The notes beneath the pieces were generated by a model. The model saw only the letters and a list, made by a program, of their open reading frames with translations. It was not told the origin of the DNA and did not search any database. Position numbers and translations under genes: made by a program. Shown here one piece after another: positions 56,506-64,000 of a stretch of DNA of 64,000 nt. Source of the DNA: Hofstenia miamia (taxonomy: Eukaryota; Xenacoelomorpha; Acoela); assembly GCA_004352715.1 (NCBI GenBank), contig SCFE01000011.1:1748814-1812813 (forward strand). The letters run 5' to 3'. Numbering within the stretch: position 1 is the first letter of the stretch; each line of letters opens with the position of its first letter.

Positions 56506-58004
56506 GAGTCAAAGCAAATTTATTGCTTAATGTATACAAAATTCTACAAACTAACACATGACAAAAGAAAAATAAAATATAAGCAAATAAATTACTACAA
56601 ATTAATATGTACAATATATAATAATATAATCAATGTTTGTGTGAATGTTTGTGTAGGTGCTCAATGTTGGATGTATGTTTCGAATGCATGAAGTGTATTA
56701 CCGTCCCCTAATGTATATTGTTTTATTAGAAGAGACCGCTTTAATTTTTTTCTAAATTTTTTATAGTTTTTTTCTATTCGCGTTTCATAATCTAAATTAT
56801 TCCACAATTTAATTGATATGTGATGAAAGCCATTAGAATTTTTATCTAAACACAGAAATTTTTGCGATCGCTCATTTAATTTAATATAGTCATTAAGGAA
56901 AAGGANNNNNNNNNNNNNNNNNNNNNNNNNNNNNNNNNNNNNNNNNNNNNNNNNNNNNNNNNNNNNNNNNNNNNNNNNNNNNNNNNNNNNNNNNNNNNNN
57001 NNNNNNNNNNNNNNNNNNNNNNNNNNNNNNNNNNNNNNNNNNNNNNNNNNNNNNNNNNNNNNNNNNNNNNNNNNNNNNNNNNNNNNNNNNNNNNNNNNNN
57101 NNNNNNNNNNNNNNNNNNNNNNNNNNNNNNNNNNNNNNNNNNNNNNNNNNNNNNNNNNNNNNNNNNNNNNNNNNNNNNNNNNNNNNNNNNNNNNNNNNNN
57201 NNNNNNNNNNNNNNNNNNNNNNNNNNNNNNNNNNNNNNNNNNNNNNNNNNNNNNNNNNNNNNNNNNNNNNNNNNNNNNNNNNNNNNNNNNNNNNNNNNNN
57301 NNNNNNNNNNNNNNNNNNNNNNNNNNNNNNNNNNNNNNNNNNNNNNNNNNNNNNNNNNNNNNNNNNNNNNNNNNNNNNNNNNNNNNNNNNNNNNNNNNNN
57401 NNNNNNNNNNNNNNNNNNNNNNNNNNNNNNNNNNNNNNNNNNNNNNNNNNNNNNNNNNNNNNNNNNNNNNNNNNNNNNNNNNNNNNNNNNNNNNNNNNNN
57501 NNNNNNNNNNNNNNNNNNNNNNNNNNNNNNNNNNNNNNNNNNNNNNNNNNNNNNNNNNNNNNNNNNNNNNNNNNNNNNNNNNNNNNNNNNNNNNNNNNNN
57601 NNNNNNNNNNNNNNNNNNNNNNNNNNNNNNNNNNNNNNNNNNNNNNNNNNNNNNNNNNNNNNNNNNNNNNNNNNNNNNNNNNNNNNNNNNNNNNNNNNNN
57701 NNNNNNNNNNNNNNNNNNNNNNNNNNNNNNNNNNNNNNNNNNNNNNNNNNNNNNNNNNNNNNNNNNNNNNNNNNNNNNNNNNNNNNNNNNNNNNNNNNNN
57801 NNNNNNNNNNNNNNNNNNNNNNNNNNNNNNNNNNNNNNNNNNNNNNTTAAAGTCACCGAATATATTTAGAGAGTTATAATTATTACATATTTCAGATATT
57901 TCATTGACTTTATAATTTAGATATTCAACTAGATAAGTTTTATTTGGATTATAAGTTACGTTTATCAATTCTTTTTGGAAACAGTTCTCTATTGATTTTA
58001 TTTC

Positions 58005-58006
<2 letters not shown>
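56506..58006 (-). mobile_element. Non-LTR retrotransposon, interrupted by a gap
   Basis: Two pieces lie on either side of a 941-bp N run. At 57847-57990 the frame reads TYNPNKTYLVEYL and NSLNIFGDF, the endonuclease strand ending in GDF(N). At 56905-56661 it reads FHHISIKLWNNL and YKKFRKKLKRSLL, the C-terminal tail typical of Jockey/CR1-type LINEs. A (TTA)n tail follows. The gap can hold only part of an ORF2, so the copy is deleted or the gap size is nominal. Confidence 0.68.
56906..57846. other. Assembly gap (N run)
   Basis: 941 undefined bases inside the LINE. Confidence 0.95.

Positions 58007-58064
<58 letters not shown>
58007..58064. repeat. (TAA)n microsatellite
   Basis: About 19 units between two retroelement pieces, read as the (TTA)n tail of the element to its right on the minus strand. 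Confidence 0.8.
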
Positions 58065-58065
58065 C

Positions 58066-58420
58066 TTTATTGGGCAGTGAAGGCAAAACATTACAAACTA
58101 TAAAAATTCAGTTTTTCGGCACAGAAGATGAAGTAGAAGCAGATGGAGGAGTATGCAAAGCGAGAGAGGGGATCAGCGAAGAGGAATTCTTGAAACTCGA
58201 AGGAGAGGGAAAATTGCCAATAGCAGTTGGAGGATTGAGTGTCTGGAGGAATTTTGCAGAAGGACAGGCACGATTAACAAGCGAACGAAGGGTGCGATGT
58301 TTCTTGGGACGACGAACAGAAAACGTGATAACGCCGTCAGAGCGAGTAGAGTGGGAATTTGAGAACGTTATAAAATCAAATGGATCAACGTCCAGATGGG
58401 AGTCAGTAAACAAATGAACA
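58066..58420 (-). mobile_element. Possible second retroelement 3' end with (TTA)n tail
   Basis: On the minus strand the sequence ends CTTCACTGCCCAATAAAG and then (TTA)n, like a LINE or SINE 3' end. It is unusually CpG-rich for the region and open in several frames (58070-58417 plus, 58108-58413 minus). The frames overlap on opposite strands and no domain was recognised. Confidence 0.4.
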
Positions 58421-59072
58421 TGACGAGATTACAAGCCGGATTTTATAGCTACACTGGGAGAGTGGAGAATTTAAGCAGAGCGTCTTTGTCAAAGGGGCAA
58501 ACGAGTCACATATTTTGACCCACGACCTGAGCCGCAGACACATGACCCGACCTATAATATGTTGACCCACAACCCGACCCATTGGTCAGACAGTCAGCTT
58601 TTGACCCGAGATGTCTTTGCAAATGTTTCCAGATGAGTATGATGAGAAGAAAAGTTCACTGCTATATTCGCAGTGGAAAGTTCAGGTGAGGAGAAAAGTG
58701 AAAATTTTGTTTTGTCAAAGGTTTTTATTTCATCTATGTATTTATCGATATTTCAATATAGTATAATGTTGTAATATAGCGTTTTCATTTCAAATACTAG
58801 TATTTTGATATATACGTACGATGGAATTAGCTCAAGTCATCCAACGATAGCAACATGGGGCCGCCAAATAATTATTCGCATATTAGCTTAAAGGAATTTT
58901 ATTAATGAATAATAATGCTTGTGATTCCGTAATAATTTAACTACTAAAATAAGTATTTAAGAAATCCTGAAAAAAAATGAAATACATTGGCACCTTCAAC
59001 TGTTGTTACTTGCGTTTGATGACATGACGTTATATCTAACTATATAAAAATCCATTTTCATAAAGAGTTTAG
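58421..59072. other. Spacer with GACCCG repeats
   Basis: TTGACCC/GACCCGACC words recur at 58513-58612, possibly a small repeat. A splice-like CAG|GTGAGG at 58684 lacks a compatible phase for the downstream gene. Confidence 0.35.
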
Positions 59073-59176
59073 CTGCAATGAAAGCTGCGAAGAAGGAAGA
59101 ACTTTTCACTGAAATCAAATCTTATCAACATCTTAAGCGGAAAAGGCAGCCTAAGGGATCGTCGCGTGAAACGGAG
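59073..59176 (+). CDS. CWC27-like: CWC27-like gene, internal exon
   Basis: CWC27 is a cyclophilin-type spliceosome-associated protein. Acceptor GAGTTTAG, donor GTGTGT; 104 nt, the first two bases completing a codon. It encodes MKAAKKEELFTEIKSYQHLK and then a basic QPKGSSRETE, matching the C-terminal coiled region of CWC27 (Lys-rich helix, then KKGTSRE.Q). It ends in phase 0. Earlier exons with the cyclophilin domain were not found in the window and must lie upstream, beyond or within the transposon cluster. Confidence 0.65.
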
Positions 59177-59636
59177 GTGTGTTTCAATATGCTTTTTGTG
59201 TGTATTTTCAGACCATATGTTGAACTCTACGTTGAGTTAAATGGTTTGATATTTATATTTATTTGAACAATTGACACCGACTGTTGTTTGAAACTATTCA
59301 TTATATGAAGTTCTCATGTCTTTTTTGGCATTCGTTTCTTCCGCAAGTAAAATCCCTTCAGTCGTTATTAGGTATAAAAGAGTCTGAGTTTTGGGTAGAA
59401 AATCCCAATTTGCATTAGAAAATAGTCTCTTCAAGTACTTCGGGCACAGCAATACACTTAGTACAAAATACCTTACATTGCATAGGAGCATGTTGGCCAA
59501 TTGATGTTTAAATATCCCACAATTTCTAAATTTCCTAATGTGCTTGGTAGAATTTGTTTGAAAATATAGGAAAAGGGCTTTTCCTTTTTAAAAGTAGCTT
59601 AACCCTATTCGACCTAATCTTTTTTGTGTTTTTCAG

Positions 59637-59795
59637 GCATGGGGAGAAGGATCCCTCCTATCTAACTCTGATTGGAATATGATATTAAACGAAACTTTGC
59701 ACAAATATCCTATGTATCAACACTATAAATTTGCAATGTTCAGAAATGTAATGTTATCATTATCTTTGAAGACGTTATCAAATAGCCAAGTTTGG
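59637..59795 (+). CDS. CWC27-like: Possible 159-nt cassette exon of the CWC27-like gene
   Basis: A strong acceptor (TTTTTGTGTTTTTCAG) is followed by exactly 53 open codons (AWGEGSLLSNSDWNM..., ending NSQVW) and a donor GTATTT. Phase 0 on both sides fits the flanking exons, but the family normally joins those exons directly, so this would be an insertion. It may equally be a pseudo-exon. Confidence 0.35.
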
Positions 59796-60196
59796 GTATT
59801 TTTGAAATATATTCAATATTGGTTATAGCAGTTGGAAATTTATTAGAATTCATTTTTAATGTATCAAATATATAATTTTCTTGTTAATTTTACATACTTG
59901 TTTTCATGGGAAGACTACGCCCCTTGTTGAAAATCAATACTGTAATTTGTGTAGTACACTAATAATTAAGCTGTAAAACATATAGTGTTTATTAGTAGCC
60001 TAATAACAGTGTCACGTATAACAAAAGTTCAAATGATAATTTCTGAGATCCCTCATATTTTAATTCAAATAAAAACGCTTCGCATATATTATAGTAATCG
60101 TCAGTTTTCAAATACATAACATCAAAATACTTAAATTCCAATTATATAATCGATGTAGACCAACAGAACTTAAATAATTATGAAATATATATATAT

Positions 60197-60436
60197 NNNN
60201 NNNNNNNNNNNNNNNNNNNNNNNNNNNNNNNNNNNNNNNNNNNNNNNNNNNNNNNNNNNNNNNNNNNNNNNNNNNNNNNNNNNNNNNNNNNNNNNNNNNN
60301 NNNNNNNNNNNNNNNNNNNNNNNNNNNNNNNNNNNNNNNNNNNNNNNNNNNNNNNNNNNNNNNNNNNNNNNNNNNNNNNNNNNNNNNNNNNNNNNNNNNN
60401 NNNNNNNNNNNNNNNNNNNNNNNNNNNNNNNNNNNN
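60197..60436. other. Assembly gap (N run) in a (TA)n tract
   Basis: 240 undefined bases with TATATA on both sides. Confidence 0.95.
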
Positions 60437-60469
<33 letters not shown>

Positions 60470-61039
60470 GCCCTTTGAAACATAGTAATTTGAACAAAAA
60501 TTACAAAGGGCCCGAAACGCTCAATTTTCTTTGTGACAAAGAGCCCTTGCTCGTACAGAACCATTTTTGCTTTTTTTGAGAAATTTTTACTAATATGTAC
60601 TAAAATACAATATTTAATATTGTTTGAGCTACTTGTCAAAAATTTTGACAAGTTTTTGGTGATAGATTGTAATGTTAATATTTTTCATCTAAATTCAAGA
60701 CACAATCAATATATTTGTGATATGTTTATTCATCTGTCGACAATTAAGCTATCAATTATTTGAATCGGCTCGATGCATTCTATCTTAGACATACTTTTCG
60801 TTTTCCTTTTAACATCCTGCTGCGTCTTTTGATGAATATTAATTTTCGAAAAGTTAAGTTAAAATATAAACGAATGTGTTAAATTTGCCAAAACATTAAT
60901 CTATATATGAAAAACGAAGAACTACGATTAAATGACATGACTAATTATTATAAAATTAATTAATGAAATTCTTGTGGTGTTCTGCCAACCCCTTATAATA
61001 AATATATGTTTCTAATTTACCTCTAATTGTAGTATTTAG

Positions 61040-61134
61040 ACATTAAAATTGTTATCAAAGTTCGAAGATAAGCTCCAATCTGTTCGGGTTCTTGGTGTTT
61101 CGCAGTATGATGATGACGATGGTGATACGAAATG
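61040..61134 (+). CDS. CWC27-like: CWC27-like gene, penultimate exon
   Basis: Acceptor GTATTTAG, donor GTAGGA; 95 nt. It encodes TLKLLSKFEDKLQSVRVLG and then an acidic QYDDDDGDTK, corresponding to TLALLNKFKSKL and the DDEGW stretch of CWC27. Phase 0 from the 59176 donor is satisfied; the last two bases start the Trp codon. Confidence 0.72.
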
Positions 61135-61304
61135 GTAGGATATACATCATGCACGTTGTCTCTTTAATTTATTTTTACTAATAAATGTATGCATTTTTTG
61201 TATTTCCTTGCTGCAATAATTTTAGATCACTTCTATTACGTCCATAGGAATAACTTGATATCATTAAAATTCCAAAGCACTTAAATTGTTAATGGTATTT
61301 TTAG

Positions 61305-61473
61305 GATGAATCATAAAATGGTTACAGCCGAGAGCTTAATTACAAAAGTCAAAGATGCTAATGTCGTTGATGCTGAAACTTATGCGATTTTTGATCCAAG
61401 AAATGCAATGGCTAAACGACGTAGAGAAGAAGGAATCGCCAATGCCAAGCAGAAAAATGATAAAGTTGGATGA
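61305..61473 (+). CDS. CWC27-like: CWC27-like gene, terminal exon
   Basis: Acceptor GTATTTTTAG; the exon completes Trp and encodes MNHKMVTAE, KVKDANVVDAETYAIFDPRN, KRRREE and a short Lys-rich tail to TGA at 61471. The WM.H, KVKDA, DT(Y/F).I(F/Y)DPRNP..KRRREES sequence is the conserved CWC27 C-terminus. Identification is from memory of the family pattern. Confidence 0.75.
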
Positions 61474-61723
61474 TGTGTTTATTTGTTTTTAGTATTTTTG
61501 TACTTAGTAAAATTCTAGACTTGTGATATTTGAATAAGTAGTGAAAATTCTCCTGAAATTCAAAGCACATTTTGAGCTTTAAGCGTCAGAGATATACTGA
61601 TCAAGTTCCAAATGCGATATATTGCCAGAAAAATTGTTGGTACTTTGATATTGCATAAAAAAATTTTGGTAATTTGCAGAAATATATAAATACTTAATTT
61701 CTATTTTATAATAGTTGTAAATT

Positions 61724-61729
61724 AATAAA
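61724..61729 (+). terminator. Candidate poly(A) signal of the CWC27-like gene
   Basis: AATAAA about 250 bp after the stop codon, the first copy downstream. Confidence 0.4.
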
Positions 61730-63150
61730 ACATAGAAATTAGAAAGAATTTTTAGTAGAGAATTTAATTATATTTGAACTGTGACTTGCTTTGCCAATGA
61801 AATGTGCCTTATACTTTTCCTTTACATAGAATATTGATTGAATTTTTTAAATGAAGGGTAATTTTGTACTGTTCTTGAAAGATAATGAGTGAAATGCACT
61901 TTCTAAGTAGCCTATTTACAATTGTCGACTTGTCTTACTTGAATGTCATTAAATTACATGCATATTCAACCATAATAAATTGATGTATTTAACCATTGAA
62001 CCTATAAGAATTAATTGCAAAAAATTGCCAACGTATTGCAGCATACATTGGTTGCTCATAGATGAAGTTAAAACAAAATTCTGTATTTCGCAACGCGCTA
62101 AAAACTATTCTCTACTGAAGCAACTCCCTATGTGTATATTTCATTGTTTACAGTAAAAAAGCTGTTTAGTTTGATGCCTGCTACATCATGTATAATACTA
62201 GTTTCATTTTTTCTTTTAATTTATGTTTGTAAAGCAAACTACCTTAAAATTTTTGCTTTTATAGGTAAAACTGAAATTTAACTTAAATACCTGTTCTAAT
62301 AGTTTTTAAGTTATAGGAGTCTATATTTGTTTTTAAGTAACAATTGATATGTATATGTGCTATTGCCTATTCATTCCATCGAATTATTTGACTTGATATG
62401 CAAAAACTGCGGTTTTCGAAAGAAATGATTAGAATCTTTTACCATTTCAAAGATTCCACTTTGAGACCGCTTTCAATCATCTTTAAGTGAAAACATGAAT
62501 CTAGAATTGTATTGTTAAATGATAGTCGTGAACCGATGCTTTTAAATCCAGCAATCGGTCCTTGTGAGTGTGCTGTGCTTACCGCGATTAATGCTACTTT
62601 GCTCATTGCACTACCTGAAGTAGTTAAACAAAACTAAATTATTAGCTCTTCAATAATCTCTCCAGGGATGAACTAATTATTAATGCGTCAGAGGATTTTG
62701 AACAACGTTTGAGTATTATAATTCAGCAGACAAATACTGCTTGCATTTCGGGAACAATAGAATATGAATCTTCATTTGAAGAATTGTTTTATGTCTTCTA
62801 GATAGATTGGACATTAAGGAGAAAAGAATAGTTAGGAAATAATGACAAACATCGACTTGTTCATGTAATTAAAGTAATTAAAGCCTTTTGATTTATTGTC
62901 AAGAAAAGACAAATGCCAAATTGAAGAACAAAGTGGTCCAGAAAATAAAGCAAGTCCGAGTAAAAAGCAAAATTTATGGAGTTCATTAAAAAAATGCAAA
63001 TATTGTCAATTCAAGTCTTTTATTTAAAGAAGATGATTTATAATTTGAACTATAATTCGGATTACTAAATATTTATTGTACATATTCATTTGTATTTAAA
63101 AATTGTAAGATAATTATCTTGTTAAACATGTTAGCGGCTATCAAAGTAGC
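61730..63150. other. Gene-free stretch
   Basis: AT-rich sequence with no recognised gene, RNA or repeat. Confidence 0.4.
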
Positions 63151-63155
63151 GCAAT

Positions 63156-63660
63156 TTGAATCAGCCAACAAAACTACGTAAGTTGAACCAGAATTTAAAT
63201 ATATTTACGGAATCGCTAAGAACTGTTAAATTCCCGAAAATAATACCAATTCCAAAATCACAGCCGGCAAAACTACATAATTTAAGACCAATTAGCATCA
63301 CTTCAATATTGTCAAGAACTTTTGAAAAACTTGTATTTAATTTCCCATCAAAATGTGTGGATTCCGAACATATGGCACAACGACAAATGCTGTTATTGAA
63401 CTGCAAAATAGAATTCTGTCATACAAAAATGAAAATTATGATTATGTAAGATTAATCAGCCTTTATATAAAGAAAGCTGTTGACAATGTAAATCACTACA
63501 TTTTATTTTAAAAATTAAACAATATAACACGTTTAAATCCTTACATCATTAATTGGCTTGATAGTTTTATTGGGAATAGACAACAAATGGTTAAATATAA
63601 TAACAGACTTTCAAATATGAGTAGTGTAGGAAGACGAGGCCCTGTCTCACAAACTGACAT
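63156..63660 (+). pseudogene. LINE reverse-transcriptase fragment
   Basis: The first frame reads ESLRTVKFPKIIPIPKS, LHNLRPISITSILSRTFEKL, the RT finger/palm entry block of Jockey/CR1-type LINEs (IPKK..P...NYRPISLLS..SKI.EK). Shifted frames continue with DYVRLISLYIKKAVDNVNH (catalytic-strand region, F.D/KAFD replaced by KKAVDNV) and INWLDSFIGNRQQMV. It stops before the YADD box. Frameshifts, a substituted aspartate and truncation show decay. Confidence 0.7.
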
Positions 63661-64000
63661 TTTGACCTCTGCGATATCGAGGGGTGTTTGCAAATGTTAA
63701 TTAGTGAGTCACCTACTTGATTTACATCTCCGCTAATGGGTTTTTAGTGACGTCAGATATTTTTAAGTATGTCTGGATTTTCAATTAGTAATGCTTTTTA
63801 ATTGATTTACATGTTGGGGCCATTTTTGGTATGAGTAATTTCACTTTGATAATATCACGGACCATTTTTTTGGTATGAGTAATTTTTTGATAATATCGCA
63901 GTTGTTTGCATGTTAATATATACCTTATTATAACAACCCCTTTTCGGGATGCGTACACATAATATTACAAACTAATTTTCCATAATTTCGAGAAGCTTAC
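63661..64000. other. Gene-free end of window
   Basis: It contains a short duplication, TTTTGGTATGAGTAATTT-like near 63815-63842 and 63865-63890. Nothing else was recognised. Confidence 0.4.

Noticed and set aside
58610-58684. Candidate upstream exon of the CWC27-like gene ending CAG|GTGAGG
   Set aside because: The required phase contains a stop, and the open phases do not fit the next exon.
1-64000. CRISPR arrays, bacterial operons, rRNA genes
   Set aside because: No regular spacer-repeat arrays, Shine-Dalgarno-led gene strings or rRNA-like conserved blocks; the window is clearly a spliced eukaryotic genome.

Overview
The window is an AT-rich, intron-rich, transposon-laden piece of an invertebrate animal genome. 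The phylum cannot be fixed from sequence alone. Evidence for an animal: a spliced RBFOX (Fox-1) RNA-binding-protein gene with family-typical RRM exon sizes (54 and 93 nt), GT-AG introns, and Polinton, Penelope-like, Ginger-like, P-element-like, hAT and mariner elements. Three runs of N (7426-7888, 56906-57846, 60197-60436) are assembly gaps, two of them at (TA)n repeats.

Region 1 (about 5.1-28.5 kb, + strand) is the RBFOX gene. A first coding exon at 5201-5281 sits behind a well-spaced CCAAT/TATA/initiator set. Eleven further exons run to a stop at 27794-27796. All phases agree and the full chain is 397 codons. It includes a 75-nt exon and a 24-nt micro-exon, both symmetric and so skippable. 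Introns from 17.3 to 23.8 kb hold 16 copies of TGCATG, the Fox binding site, which points to auto-regulated splicing. The last coding exon lies in a 122-bp tandem duplication and occurs twice. Introns carry at least eight hAT-type MITEs with 8-bp target duplications and a 1.5-kb P-element-like THAP transposon remnant.

Region 2 (28.5-34.7 kb) has no host gene I can recognise. It holds a fifth copy of an hAT-like MITE group, the C-terminal part of a retroelement protein (CCHC knuckle plus nuclease-like domain) and a decayed Tc1/mariner transposase.

Region 3 (about 34.7-49.2 kb) is the most unusual part: a roughly 14.4-kb imperfect palindrome. Its centre is a Polinton/Maverick protein-primed DNA polymerase B fragment on the minus strand. 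The polymerase C-terminus occurs twice, in opposite orientations, each time reading outward into an arm (about 8.1 kb left, 5.6 kb right). Arms share a small reading frame, about 120-bp tandem arrays and nested inverted repeats. The polymerase lacks key catalytic residues.

Region 4 (49.2-58.5 kb) is a cluster of elements: a Penelope-like element (RT end plus GIY-YIG) bounded by inverted repeats; the last three exons of an unrecognised minus-strand gene; a 590-bp Tc1 deletion derivative set in a (TA)n tract; a complete 1.98-kb Ginger-like element with long terminal inverted repeats and one frameshift; and non-LTR retrotransposon pieces with (TTA)n tails.

Region 5 (59.0-61.7 kb, + strand) is the 3' end of a gene whose C-terminus resembles the spliceosomal cyclophilin CWC27, with a possible extra 159-nt in-frame exon. 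The window ends in a broken LINE reverse transcriptase.
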